Shown one piece after another: positions 24,155-35,830 of a stretch of DNA of 64,000 nucleotides (the stretch's first letter is position 1; the number at the start of each line of letters is the position of its first letter). The stretch covers positions 9,362,001-9,426,000 of the forward strand of contig CP053155.1 in the NCBI GenBank assembly GCA_014607495.2, read 5' to 3'. The stretch is from Carposina sasakii (lineage: Eukaryota > Arthropoda > Insecta > Lepidoptera > Carposinidae). The notes beneath the pieces are model-generated. The model was not told where the DNA came from. It saw only the letters and a list, made by a program, of their open reading frames with translations, and did not search any database. A program made the translations under genes and the position numbers.

Positions 24155-24591
24155 TATAATATATAAAAGGAAAATCATATGTGCACACATACTTATTAAA
24201 ATATAAATGAACCTAAAACAAAATAAATATATTTTACTAAATAATATCAATACTTACTTATCTAGGTACTTAGATACACACCTACAGGGACATACATATA
24301 ATAAAATATCTATCTATATTACTACTAATTACTCATTACTAATTTATCTATACAATAACCATAATATGACCTATTCAACATATATCGGATAACAACGCAG
24401 TGAAAGAATTATGGAAGAGACAGGGAACACGTTACATTTCTAAGTAGGTTAGTTCATAAGGTAGATCATATTTCAATATCTAATAATTACTGATATTTTC
24501 ATGGCCTCAACTTTCATAAACATATTTTAAAAGAGATTTTAAATATAACTCACATCTTAAAGATAAGATAACATACATAATGAAAATCTAA

Positions 24592-24856
24592 TCTAGTCTT
24601 CTATGCTGCTCTGGGAGTGAAAAAAAACGCATAATACTACAGCTGCTTCTCTTCCCGGGCATACTATACAAATCAGTAGAGGGACAAGAGGGTCTTGGTG
24701 TTTTGTAGGCGATGGGCTGACCACCTGTCACTACTTACCGAACTTGTACATCTCAATCATACCCTCAAAATTGGTCAGAAGTGGCACCATGTGGTCCTAT
24801 CGGCCCTTGGTGCTCTGCCTACCCCGTAAGGGATAAAGGCGTGACTGTATGTATGT
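24592..24856 (+). mobile_element. Retroposon tail, copy 2, with 12-bp TSD
   Basis: It has the same sequence order as copies 1 and 3, ending in GTATGTATGTATG. ATGAAAATCTAA occurs exactly at 24580-24591 and again at 24857-24868, a convincing target-site duplication, though ATG may partly belong to the tail. The 5' end starts at TTCTATGCTGCTCTGG, further downstream than in copy 3, as expected of 5' truncation by target-primed reverse transcription. With copy 1 it forms a ~980-bp inverted repeat with a ~430-bp AT-rich spacer. Confidence 0.85.
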
Positions 24857-24868
24857 ATGAAAATCTAA

Positions 24869-25970
24869 GAGATTATATTCTTCTTTACTTTTCCACATAA
24901 AGTTTCAAAGTTTTTAGAACGTAAAAAGGTAAAAACAATAAGGACGCTGTAAAAACCCTTGAAAAAAGAATAGGACTGAATGTAATATTATAAAATCAAA
25001 TAATTGTAACGGCAGATACGTTAAAAATATTCGTAACGCACATCACTAAAGCATACAATCCAAATACGTACGAATCTATGCGGCATTTGCCTACTAATTT
25101 GCATATGAATGTGTAATTAAACTACGTTATGAATGTAAAAGCACTTCTATACCCCTTCTGTATGATCGTTGGCTTACGATTTTGGTCCTAAACTAGTGAT
25201 GCGATTAAAAGTTGCACTAATTTTTATTATAATTTACGGATATTATAATTTTATGTACACCGTACCTACTGGATGTAGTTAATAAGGGTAATTTATTGTG
25301 AGAAGAGTAAATTGAAAAAATATATGTTTTTTACGTACGTAGCTAGCAGTAAATTTTAAAGGGTATTTTTTATATCTTTGCATCTAATAAACCTTTAAAA
25401 AATGTACTTTTTAACTACTCAACTACATACTTTCAGATAATTAAAATCTGACAAGATCCTATAACCTAATTTACGCATCGAAACATTCCCAAAGCAAAAA
25501 CACAACTTGAATTTCATTATGGCATGCGAAAATCCGGTCAAAGCAGACCCGTACAAAACAAAAGCCATTGAGACTGAGCAACAATTAGTTGTACAATAAT
25601 TACATGTGGGAACATACTTTGAAGTCCCGTGAAACAAGCGACTTTCAACCCTCTGCAAGAGTAGGAAAAACCACATCACGAGTTGGTAAGTTTTGTCGCG
25701 AAATCCACATTGAAAACGATAGCATCGTTCAACTTTTTACTCTCTCATCAAAGTGGAACAAAGGAGGTTACCCTTTGGGCACGTGCCCCGCCATATGTTA
25801 GACTTAAGGGTGTGGACGAATCGTGATGCTGTGAAGGTACTGGTCAATTTATATAGGTATGCTGATACTGTTAATACTGTTTTAGGGTTCAGCATTCGAT
25901 ATATGATCGGACCTCTTACTGTAAAAAGCTTATCTATCACAGATAATTTATATAAAACTCTTCCTGCACG
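24869..25970. other. Unassigned; one weak exon-like frame
   Basis: 25604-25685 (+) opens with ATG TGG GAA CAT and stays open to G|GTAAGTTTTG, a good donor that leaves phase 1. Its codons are AT-rich at third positions and I do not recognise the peptide, so I do not call it. The rest shows no structure. Confidence 0.25.
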
Positions 25971-25974
25971 CTAT

Positions 25975-26067
25975 GGTTTCCTAGGATAGCGCCCGAACGC
26001 AAAACGACCCCGTCTGAACGGTGCCGACATATGGAAAGTTATTTCACGGCCGCTATCCTAGGAAACC
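25975..26067. repeat. Perfect 17-bp inverted repeat, 59-bp loop
   Basis: GGTTTCCTAGGATAGCG at 25975-25991 is exactly complemented by CGCTATCCTAGGAAACC at 26051-26067. The loop is GC-rich (ACGACCCCGTCTGAACGG). It could be the tip of a foldback element or a structured RNA. No second copy was found in the window. Confidence 0.8.
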
Positions 26068-27669
26068 GAAGCTTTTCATATTCAGTGACTGACAGATAAT
26101 TTCCAAGAGAACGGAAGAATACGAAAAGTCTAAAGTTTACGCTACGCAGCCGCTAGTCACCTATGAGTTTTCATATTAGCTGATAGGACTACTGAGCCGC
26201 CCTAAATGGAGGCTGCATCATACAAAATAGAGAAGTTAGAAAAATACGCGGTTCTCCCCAGGACAACACCAATGAATCTGTTATATTTTTCTATATAATA
26301 TGGAGATATTTGACACCAGTTCATCACGACTAATGGAATGGCACGCCATTCTTCAATTCAAGCATCTATGGAAATATTAAGAAGAAGACTAAGTAATAAT
26401 AAAATGTATCAATTTTATTTACTAGATGTTACCAGTAAATATATTTTTTTTTCTTGATGGCGTTTGATGAAATAATAAACTTTGTACTTACTAAATCTGT
26501 CATCGCCAAATACAATGGTGAATCCAACATTATTATTATAAGATTAAACCCGGTAATTATGTGAATAATTACTGCTAATCCACGGGGGTAGGACAGATGT
26601 GGCACGACCCACTCGGCCGCCACTGTGTCGTTCATAATTGGGCGTTTTGGAGATCTGTAGGCCTAATTTTTAGATCGTTTATAAAGATCCGGCACTACAT
26701 TATTTTGCAACGTTTATTTTGTTGTTTATAATAGGTAGGTATCATAAGCTGTTATCTATAGATCATCACTTATTACATAGCAGAATGCACAGCTGATTAC
26801 GTTGATAAACTACCTAACTACAAGGTTTCGTTGATTTTGCGTCCTTAAGGTACGGGTATGGGTATGGGTAAGGTATGTCAGTGAAGATGCTCTAGTGATA
26901 ACAGCTTATGATACCTATTTACTTATGCACAATTCTACCGAACTACTCTGTGAGTAATGCCTGATTCGTATCTATATGTATTGTATTTATAATAGAAATA
27001 CATAGAAAATTTATCTAAGCAAAAACACCAAAAGATTGAATTTAAGAAAAACGAATTTAAGTTTTTAATACCATTATGATTTTTAAATTACTTTTTTTGT
27101 TTTTTAACTAGTTAAAAAGTATAGCACGTACGGAATACATGATACAATTGGACGACCCACATGTACCAGTGAATTTTTGTTTTTTAAGCCCCATTCAGCG
27201 CTTTGTAATTAACCATCGACGCTGACGTTGATTCTTTGAATAATTACGAGAACCGGCCCGTGATAGCGAATGGTGGGGAACCAAAGCACGTTTTTGCGAC
27301 ACACTTTTATTACCTTCAATCTGAACTTTATATCGAAATCGTAGGGTTTTAACTCATTTGTTGTAAGCTCACAAAAAGATGTGAAGTATACTTTTGTTTA
27401 TGTTCGCGTTTTGTAGTGTCTCTCTGTATGTGACTTTAGAAAAGTCCACGCTTCAATGTTAAAAGCGTTTTGAAGTGCAATTGTAAAGTTTTGAGGATTA
27501 TATTGTGAAATGTAATAAATGTAATACATATTGAGAAGATACCAAATTCTGCCCAACAAACTGGTTCATAATGACTTATTATATAACTTAATGATATTAT
27601 ATAACAGGATAATTTAGTGTCAATTATGACGTAATATAGAAGTCTTCTCCACAAATTCTTTTTCATAAT
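26068..27669. other. Unassigned AT-rich DNA
   Basis: I see no gene. A short GGTATG-based tandem lies at 26849-26872. 26560-26640 is less AT-rich (CCCACTCGGCCGCCACTGTG) without a recognised identity. Confidence 0.3.
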
Positions 27670-28245
27670 TTCCGCCGAATTAGGCCTCCTCAACAACCTT
27701 CACTGCAAACTGTTGGAAGCGGCCTGCATCGAGCAGATACCCGCAATTCTGACTAGATCGTCTGCTCATCTTACGGTTGGCCTTTCCACGCTGCACTTGC
27801 CGGCGTGTGGCAGCAACTCTATGATTTTTCAACTCCATCGGCCATTTGCCATACCTTAGTGGTTCGACAGACGACCTGCCCAGAGATTCTTCACACCCCA
27901 GGCTCCAGCACTCACCACTGTCCACGAAGACAAATAAGAATAAAATCCGTCCTCTATATATCCGATAATTCTTCTATGCTGCTCTGGGTGTGAAAAAAAA
28001 CGTGTAAATACTACAGTTGCTTCTCTTCCCGAGCATACTGTACAAGTTAGTAGAGGGACAAGAGGGTCTTGGTGTTTTGTAGGCGATGGGCTGACCACCT
28101 GTCACTACTAACAGAACTTGTACATCTCAACTAAACTTTCAAAATTGGTCAAAAGTGGCACCATGTGGTTCTATAGGCCCTTGGTGCTTTGCCTACACCA
28201 TAAGGGATAAAGGCGTGATTATATGTATGTATGTATGTATGTACG
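27670..28245 (+). mobile_element. Retroposon tail, longest copy (copy 3)
   Basis: 27990-28245 matches copies 1 and 2, ending in (TATG)n. It extends some 300 bp further 5' than either. The extra part (27680-27985) is GC-richer and contains GCGTGTGGCAGCAACTCTAT and ACCTTAGTGGTTCGAC. Minus-strand frames of about 80 codons cross it but run antisense to the retroposon and carry no recognised domain. On the sense strand I find no reverse transcriptase motif, so this is 3' non-coding sequence of a larger element or a long SINE body. Confidence 0.7.
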
Positions 28246-28627
28246 TATATCCGAGAATATAAGATGTCACTTAACACGTCGGCATAAAGTTATTCCATCA
28301 TTATTTCATATATATAAGATTAAGATTCGACCATTATAGCTATAGTAGTTCATTATCCTGCCAGTAAAGTTGCTAATTAACCCTTCGCGAATTGTTCTGA
28401 CGCATATTCAAATATTTTGACCCCCGGCAAAGGAATAATATTTAACATTCATATTTATTACATCGCGCGTGTAAGCGCCGCGTAATAGAATAAAGCCATT
28501 GTAAGAGTTAACCCCTTTCGTTGCTTAAGGGATGGATACACGCACAATCTTTCTTGTAGATAGTTTGTAAAAAAGCAGAATTAGAATGGTATGAGTGCAC
28601 AACTTACACACAATACACACATACATA

Positions 28628-28722
28628 TATGTTAATGATCAATCACAAGTTGCTAGCTTCTCGCTTGAGAAAATGCCCAAGTTCCTTAGTCGACTCATAC
28701 GTCATGTACGGAGGGAGATATA
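28628..28722 (-). repeat. Family L copy, reverse strand
   Basis: TTAATGATCAATCACAAGTT, then GCTAGCTTCTCGCTTGAGAA and TTCCTTAGTCGACTCATACG, is the reverse complement of the left half of family L. The distal AGTTCTGGCTA half is absent. Confidence 0.7.
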
Positions 28723-28729
28723 GTAAATA

Positions 28730-29840
28730 TTCTATACTAAAAACCATAATTCGAGAGACTAGTTTAACGAGTGTTACCAGAATTAGAAGATATTAAATAG
28801 TGACGTTCGTTATAGTCTATATCGATAATTGTCTAATGATTATATTGAAGCTCCTAATCAGCCCGGATTACACACAATGGCGAGTGTTATTTTTTTTACA
28901 ATATAGTATTATATTTATTTATTTCAACTTTCATAGAACTAAACCGTTTCATTGGATGTATATACGGTCTATATTCGAAGTGATATTAGAAAACAATTTA
29001 AAAAGCTATTCTGTAACTTGCATGTCCATTTTAGAACTTGGTCTAATAAAATTACGCATGTAGTCAGACCTTAAATTTTAACCCTTTCATCGCTAAGAGA
29101 AAGGACTGTTAATGGTGTTATTTCGCGTAATGATGCTGGGGTTACTGTTACGAGATGAAGTGATAAGTTACTCAGTATTTCGGTGATCCATTGTAGTGTA
29201 TTTGAGAATCAAATACTTCTATATTTTACAAAGCTCTAATTCTATGTAGGTATTTACTTAATTGCCTTTTTTTAGTCAAGAATAGTGGAAACCATACACT
29301 ATAACTTTTTGATCTCAAAATACATATAAGTACTCCTTTATACTAACTTTATACTGCGTAGGTATATTGAAAACGGATACCTATAATATAACTTAAGTCT
29401 ATATGATAAACTTTAAAAATCCTTAAAAATTAATATTCATTGGTTATTATAATGTAAGGGGGATTTTTGATAATAATTATCAAATTAACAATAAATTATT
29501 GTTATAATTATATGCGTACCTATTTGTGATTCCCATAATACTTTTCATAAATGAAATGTTTCATTTCCGAATACTTAGTAAAGCCTGATGAAATAAAGTT
29601 AATATATTATTACAATACTATCAAATAAAATTAAATATAAGTTTGGGAAATCCTTCAAAATTATTGAGCATAATCCACCGGCAATTTGTTAGCCATAAAC
29701 ATAATGCAATTAATTTCAAAACCCCCAAAAACAATATACTAAAATTCTAATCACGCTTTGCTCAGCTGGTGGATTTGAATAATGAATTTTTCCATTTTTT
29801 ACACGAAAAAAAATCTAATTGCATTACATTATCGCCCCTA
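28730..29840. other. Unassigned AT-rich DNA
   Basis: The 87-codon frame at 28800-29063 is AT-driven and has no domain signature. I see nothing else. Confidence 0.3.
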
Positions 29841-29975
29841 ACCTAATAACAAACAAGCACCCCTTTGTTTGGCGTCTGAAAAAATAGCTTAAGGGCTGAA
29901 GTATGATAATGATCATTTTTTTGCTCCGCCCGCCTGATTGCACCTAAATGATGATCATGGCAAAAAATATTATAC

Positions 29976-30060
29976 GGATTAATCTTAATTCCCGATCCAC
30001 CAATCAGAGGCTATGCAAATGACGTGGCAGATGCGCTCGTGGTATACTGTGATTTCGTTT
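29976..30060 (+). promoter_or_regulatory. Motif-dense patch upstream of a candidate exon
   Basis: Within 60 bp lie GGATTAATC (29976-29984, an Otx/bicoid-type homeodomain site whose core GATTAATC is palindromic), CCAAT (30000-30004), the octamer ATGCAAAT (30013-30020, a POU-type site) and TGACGTGG (30020-30027, CRE-like). Composition is less AT-rich from about 29925. The signal-peptide-like frame at 30092 starts 65 bp after the last motif. The cluster looks promoter- or enhancer-like, but each motif is short and function is inferred. Confidence 0.35.
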
Positions 30061-30091
30061 TTGGAACCTGTTGTTTTAACGGTTTAATAAA

Positions 30092-30138
30092 ATGATGTGC
30101 TTTATTTTATGCAGCTTTTGTTTTTTTTTTGTGCTACG
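30092..30138 (+). CDS. Candidate first exon encoding a signal peptide
   Basis: ATGATG opens a 15-codon frame reading MMCFILCSFCFFFVL, then two bases (CG) and GTAAGT. CG|GTAAGT is a near-consensus 5' splice site, leaving phase 2. The peptide is almost wholly hydrophobic with cysteines, like the start of a secreted or membrane protein. Part of it is encoded by a T-run, which makes a hydrophobic frame easy to get by chance. The following intron would be AT-rich. The motif-dense patch just upstream adds some weight. The partner exon is not identified: the exon candidate at 61219 would need phase 1, so the two do not join in its best frame. Confidence 0.25.
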
Positions 30139-30144
30139 GTAAGT

Positions 30145-31055
30145 ATGATTATATAACTTTCTATCTATAAATTTTGATAAGGTAAAGGTTGAAGTTTAAA
30201 ACGCAGTTCTTTTTCCTTTAAAAATACTCACTCTATTTTAATTATATTTTACAACATTTAATGATGTTTGTTTGTTTATTTCTCTATCCAGCGTTAAGGC
30301 CTCATAGTTCACTTATTGCTAAAATATTTATTTCTCAATACCTATGCGATGTTCAAGAATTTGAATAATTTTAATGGCAGCACCTATGCTAATGAAAATA
30401 TTATTATTAAGATAAGTACATAACGTTTTCTTAAATGTAGGCGTGCGTGGTACCTACATGCAATTACCAAACAAAATTCAATAAGTCACTTTATTATTCT
30501 TGTCAATCAAACTGTCGATTTTATGGGTAGTGCGTTACACAGATTAGTGAATTTGAATGAAGGCGCTAGCTACTACGTGTATGTCTAAATACATTATCTG
30601 TGTTATTACATACAAAAATTGTTTCTTCAAAAATTTGGCATAGGAGTTATTCTATAAAATAGATGCTAGTTAGTAATTGTGTGTCATAAACTAAACTTAA
30701 AAGTTAACGTTAAATTTAAAATTGTGTACTTTAATGCTTTTGAGATAAAGATCTGTAAGACTAAGTAGGTAAATAGAGAAAATTATAAAGGTTAGAGTTT
30801 AACGCAAATATAATTATGTTTAGAACGAAACTGACCTAATATTTTAACAACAGCATAATGATAAACAAATACCTATTGAACTTTGGTATTACTATGGTCA
30901 TACGTGTTAAAAATATATATAATTATGAAAGACCGACCATACTGCGGTATAGGACCGAAAATTTAATAGACAGAAAAATTGCTAGGAAAATTAGAAACAT
31001 GCTATATTTAGAATTTTGTTGCATTGGTTTTGGTAGAGGTACATAATTATTGCCA
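30145..31055. other. Unassigned AT-rich DNA
   Basis: If the exon at 30092 is real this would be intron. No gene, repeat family or structure recognised. Confidence 0.3.
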
Positions 31056-31165
31056 CATCACCTGCATCTCCTTCTGTGTATGTCGTAAGACTAAACTAAG
31101 CAAATTAGAGGCGTTTTCTCAGGCGATGATCTAGCAATTTATCATTGGGTACATAGCCGTGTCTA
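31056..31165 (+). repeat. Family L copy
   Basis: ATCACCTGCATCTCCTTCTG, GTCGTAAGACTAAACTAAGC, then the TCTCAGGCGATGATC block and TATCATTGGGTAC match the left two thirds of family L. Confidence 0.65.
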
Positions 31166-31589
31166 TGTATAAATATATGTATCTAAATAATTATTATATT
31201 GGAAGACCACTACAACTGAATAATACCTACGGAACACAGATTGTGACTAAAAAGGAATGAATGAAACAAAACAAATAATGTATGAAGACCGTTGCTTTGT
31301 TTCACTGCTTCCTTAATCAAGCTGAAATTGATTGCACTCTATTAAAATTTGATAGCGCCTCGTGGTAGGGACGTGGATATTCGAATTGAATCGATTAGTG
31401 ATGGATTATAAACTTCTGTATCGATACTACATAAAATCGTATTGTGGCTAGTTGATCGGATACGGTCAACCGAATAGATTGTTTTAATAATAATATGAGA
31501 GTAGATGAAGACTAGTATAAATTTAAAACTTTTTCATCTCCAGATTGTAAGAAAAGTAAGTTCGAAGTCATCTAAAAGAACATGGAATA

Positions 31590-31853
31590 TACAGGATGTA
31601 ATAGAAAGGGTATGTTAAGCGAAAAGCTATGTTAACAGCCCGCTATGGAAAACCTATATCCAAAATTTGAGATTCGAAATCGCATGTTTATTTTTCAAGA
31701 TTGTATGAACATTCTTGAGTTACTTAGAAATTCTCCATACTATCTGGAAAAATAAACATGCGATTTCGAGCCTGAAATTTTGTGGGTAGATTCCTTTTAG
31801 TGGGCTATTTATATAGCTTTTCGCTTGACATACCCCTTTTGTTACACTCTGTA
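31590..31853. mobile_element. Family F palindromic MITE, full copy
   Basis: The left end TACAGGATGTAATAGAAAGG, then AAGCGAAAAGCTATGTTAAC, is answered on the right by CTATTTATATAGCTTTTCGC, then CCCCTTTTGTTACACTCTGT. TA lies at both ends, as for Tc1/mariner-type insertion. The two halves meet near 31690-31745, where CGAAATCGCATGTTTATTTT is repeated in reverse complement, so nearly the whole 264 bp can fold back. It has no coding frame. Other copies: 54365-54627 (full), 35831-36113, 40740-40875 and 3734-3812 (partial). Confidence 0.85.
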
Positions 31854-31859
31854 TAGTTA

Positions 31860-33940
31860 TAATTAGTTGACTCATACGAAGGCACATATAACAGGGTATA
31901 TAATAAACCTATAGCCCACTCTTTTCCAATATATTCGTGGATTGTTACAATGTCGGATTGTTACTTGTCGACAAGAAGATGGTGCGATCTATTAACAGAG
32001 ACGAGAAAGCTAGATTAGGAATAGTAATTCAATAGTTACTTAACGCTTAATTTTAATACTCGTTCTGATAGAAAAAAAAGTACCTAATAACTCAACAGCA
32101 ATCAAAAGCGACAAGCAATAAACATGTTAACAAAATAATTTTACAATCTAATTCCGAGCAAGTTTTGTATTCGACAATAAATTAGAGACTTCATTGTACA
32201 ATAAATCACTAGTTTACTAGACGGCTAGTGTAGAATTACAATTTGTTTGCTTTCTTATGAGGAAAATAAGGCATTATCTTTATTCTGGTGATACACAACA
32301 CAACTGTTAACAAAGTACCTAAGTAACAGCATAGAATAATCTTACCAATTGTATAAAACCTTTAGTTCTATTTTACGAATGGAATTATTACTATTGAGAA
32401 AACCGGTACCTACAGCTACTGCTAATGAAGAATTTTTGCATCAAAAATTAAAACTAGAGTACCTACATATTACCTGGATAGATGGCGTTACCGACCGTTA
32501 TTAACCAAAGAGTTCCGTAACCTGGGACGTAAGCTCGAAATTTTTACATGCCCCGTAACGCTATGGACTCGCAAGTAAAATATCTACGAGATTTGACACT
32601 ATCACAATACCGTTCCGGACTGTCGAGACTTCATGAATCTGGAGTATCTATGGATTTCACAGAAGGCTTTTGTGTTAAAAATCTACCGGCGTCTATGGAT
32701 TTTTACAAACAAATTTCACTTTTCAGAAAATGCCTCATTTGATGGGTTGATATTGACCCAACAAGTAATGAAGGCAACAAGTAATGGCAACCTATAATAT
32801 TATAGGTAGATAGGTATCGTACAATCAAATTAATATTAAACGAAATTCACCATTGAAGTATTAACAATAATGTTTAAAAAGATGTGATTTGATATAGTTA
32901 TTTTGTTAGCTTAGGTACCTAATTTAAAACATCCATTATGTTCCGCCAAGTCCTTGACATCATAATGACATTAAACTAAGAAAATAAAATGTCTACCAAG
33001 CCAGCCACCAAAAATCATTACTTTATTTGCCTTTGTAAACATAATTTATTATATCCCGGGTAAGAATCTAAAAATTAAATTTACATAAGCATTTTATAAT
33101 ATTTTTTCTCGTTGTCGTATTTCTGTGCGCGTGCGCAGCGGGGAATCGATCCTGTTCCATTGTATTCGAACCGAACTCCTCACTCTTTGATATTTTGGTT
33201 GTAAAAATTATAACTTCAGTCCAGTATCGGCTAAGTTACGGTGAAGATTTTATTTAACTAAGTTCAAACTAAACTGCTCAGAGATGGGACATCTTCAACC
33301 AAAAATGTTGCAGATTATGAATATCTAGATATTTAGAGCAAAATTAATGAACCAAAAGAAAAAGGGTTAAATTTACTACACACTGAAAAAGCTTTTTTTG
33401 TAGGACACAATGAAAATTTCGAATGACCTAACTTAAAGAAATAGGTATCCCTAAATCAAAGATAAAAACCTAAGTTTATCTACCTAAGGAGACGTCTTCA
33501 AGATTAGATAATTCTTAGAAGCTAAATCTCAATTCAAAAACGGAAAAAATTTTAAAGGACTTTCTCACAATCAATACCTTTGATCGTACCAAAGAGTATG
33601 CAACAATAGAATTCCAGCTCGATTAATGACATTCGAGTACGTCCCTAGTACTGCCTAGTGACACTCCTACACCTACTTGGTTGACATTATGTAAATATAG
33701 CACCACTTTACAATGTCGTGCTCATTATGCTGAGGAAGATTCGTTAGGTGAAGAAACACATGTTGTTTTATCATGTTGCGTGTTGGTATGGCTGATGGAA
33801 AGTATGGGATAACATTTTTGCTATGACAGTTATGGTAAACCACGACATGTATAAAAGGATGTGCAGCAGTATAATGTTAAGAAAAATGTAATAAACATAC
33901 TAACGCAGAACCAATGTACGATTTTTCCATATAATCTATC
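31860..33940. other. Unassigned apart from a small repeat at 32541
   Basis: 33125-33180 has a GC-rich run (TGTGCGCGTGCGCAGCGGGG) that includes GCGCGTGCGC, similar to an NRF-1-type site. No open frame or splice pair supports a gene. The rest is AT-rich. Confidence 0.3.
32541..32645 (+). repeat. Interspersed repeat, second copy at 54778
   Basis: CGTAACGCTATGGACTCGCA then AGTAAAATATCTACGAGA resembles CGTAACGCTATCGAGTCGCA then AGCAAAATATATGAGA at 54790-54834, with recognisable similarity for about 100 bp. The class is unknown. Confidence 0.55.
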
Positions 33941-33960
33941 GGAAGAATAAAGTTGAATTT

Positions 33961-34046
33961 GTCTCTATCATGATCAAGTTTTAAAGAAAGACAGCATCAA
34001 TTTTCTTCTTCTGATAGGCTATCTGACGTTTAGAACAATCGGCCCT
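33961..34046. mobile_element. Family D element, right half only
   Basis: TCATGATCAAGTTTTAAAGA, then AAGACAGCATCAATTTTCTT and GATAGGCTATCTGACGTTTA, match the right half of the element at 16908-17140. The left arm is not present upstream. Confidence 0.6.
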
Positions 34047-34054
34047 AGATGTCA

Positions 34055-34570
34055 TTTCTCACATCGTAGACTGTTTTTTTTGTTTGTTTTTGTTTCCAAA
34101 TGTCTTTATTTATCATAAATATTTAAAAAGATCACTTACAATCTAACAATCATTGAAGTAGAAGTAAGAACGTTAGGCTTACCTAGTTACAGGTTGAGAA
34201 CACCTTTTTTAACCATATAAAACAATATATATTTTTTTAAATTACTCATTATTTTTAATTTATATTACACATATTAGAAAAACCACAGTTATTACACATA
34301 ATAGTGAACTTTGTACAGTTACACTTTTTTGTAGCACTGTTACAATTAGCACAACTACCTACCTAATACACTAATGTGATATATATACGACATGAAAGTT
34401 TATTAAACATTCCCATGATTAAGTGGAATTTTACAAGATTTATAGTATTGAGGCGTAATTGCATCATAATAATATGTTATCGAAATTTGATAAATAATTT
34501 CTAATAATTCTCTATACAATAACATTTGAGGGTATATCACAAAAACATTTCTAGTTGGGTTATCGTAGAC
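34055..34570. other. AT-rich spacer
   Basis: T-rich and A-rich simple sequence without gene or repeat-family match. Confidence 0.3.
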
Positions 34571-34574
34571 TAGC

Positions 34575-34794
34575 TGTCGTGTTGCGTCGGCAGAGTAGAA
34601 TAGCCTACCTCATCTGCCCGTGGATATCGTACTCGTATGAGGCGTTTAAGGGTTACCGGGAGGTGGATAGCAGCGCATCCCGTATTGGCAATATATCCGA
34701 AAATCACACTGTCACCAACCCGCCTGCGCACTGCCCAGCAGCGTGGTGAATAAACCCCCTATGGCAGTTAAACCCTGGGGGAGGCCTACGTTTT
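34575..34794 (+). repeat. Family M retroposon, decayed copy
   Basis: Read on +, CGGCAGAGTAGAATAGCCTA, then GGGTTACCGGGAGGTGGATA and CCCTGGGGGAGGCCTACG, follow the order of the minus-strand reading of the copy at 37584. It stops at GGCCTACG and so lacks the CCAGCAGTGGACTGCAATAG end and the GAT tail. No flanking duplication was found. Confidence 0.65.
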
Positions 34795-35288
34795 TAATTT
34801 TGTTGCCTCGATTTATAAAGAAACTCTCTGACCAAAACTTTCCAGGTGCCATACCTATCACTGATATATCTCGGCTCACACAATGAGATGATTACAATCC
34901 GTTATACCATCTAAACTATACAATATAGAAAAAAAAGTAACAAGATCGGCATGCGTCCGTGGGCGACGGAAAACAATCGATGTTCCCATCCTGCTCTAAT
35001 TTTGAGACCTGCCTTCGATAACAATCTTTTGAATGATTTGATTAATTCCAACAAGAGCTTGTACAAAGAATAGGTAGGGTTAAGTATTTTATTGCTGACG
35101 CGTGTCGATATTTATCTATGTTTGAGCGTTAAGTTATTAATAAATTGTAATTAAGTTTTTTTGTTGTTTGGGTACACCCTTACTGTGGAGAGCAAGAGTA
35201 TTAATATGCATAAGTACTTATTAATAGTTTGGCTAATAGTTGCAATAAGTGTGTCAATTAATACGTAGGTAGGTACGTACATTTATAT

Positions 35289-35412
35289 CATCATCATCAT
35301 CAGCTTATTGTAGTCCACTGCTGGACGTAGGCCTCCCCCAGAACACGTCACAAGACTGCCATGGGGAGTATTTGCCCATAGTCACCACGCTGGGCAGGCG
35401 GGTTGGTTACCG
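35289..35412 (-). mobile_element. Family M retroposon, truncated, with 10-bp TSD
   Basis: It starts with the (ATC)n run and CAGCTTATTGTAGTCCACTG, and ends in GGCGGGTTGGTTACCG. ACATTTATAT occurs exactly at 35279-35288 and 35413-35422, a target-site duplication. Taking the (ATC)n end as the 3' tail on the minus strand, (GAT)n, this copy is strongly 5'-truncated (124 bp), as target-primed reverse transcription produces. A family G element inserted at the TA at the right edge of the duplication. Confidence 0.85.
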
Positions 35413-35421
35413 ACATTTATA

Positions 35422-35580
35422 TACAGGATGTTTTTTCGTTGCCACCCTTAACGAAGGGCACGTACTCTATAGATCAAATAAAGTAAGCTTATGCCAAAAA
35501 AATGCTGGGAAACGATATAAATTAAAAAAAATTGTTCGGGCGAAATTTATAGTGAATTTTATAAAGCAACTTTTATCTCA
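35422..35580. mobile_element. Family G element, left part only
   Basis: TACAGGATGTTTTTTCGTTG, CCCTTAACGAAGGGCACGTA and AAGTAAGCTTATGCCAAAAA match the left ends of the copies at 36486 and 53500. Similarity is lost near CGAAATTTATAGTGAATTTT. It sits against the right target duplication of the family M copy, using its final TA, so it landed after that retroposon. Confidence 0.75.
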
Positions 35581-35830
35581 CTAAGAAATCCGGCTTCATT
35601 ACGGATCTCAATAGCAATTTCAAACGCCTTTTGCCTAAAGCTTTCAGTTTTCCACGCCGATTCGCACGAACCGCATCAATTATGGTAATACAGCTTTTAA
35701 TTTCCTGCCTCAGATTAACTATGACCCCTCCAGAAGTTTTGATTTATTAAGCAAAGTATTTTAACTGTCTCATTAATAGTCGTGTAAAAGATTTTTTCGG
35801 AATACACTTATATTTTTTATTCATTCTGTA

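Noticed and set aside
25604..25685. Short ATG frame ending at G|GTAAGT
   Set aside because: Third positions are AT-rich like the surroundings and nothing upstream looks promoter-like. Its phase would suit the 61219 exon, but a one-in-three match is not evidence.
27680..28098. Minus-strand frames of about 80 codons
   Set aside because: They run antisense to a retroposon whose orientation is fixed by its (TATG)n tail and carry no domain signature.
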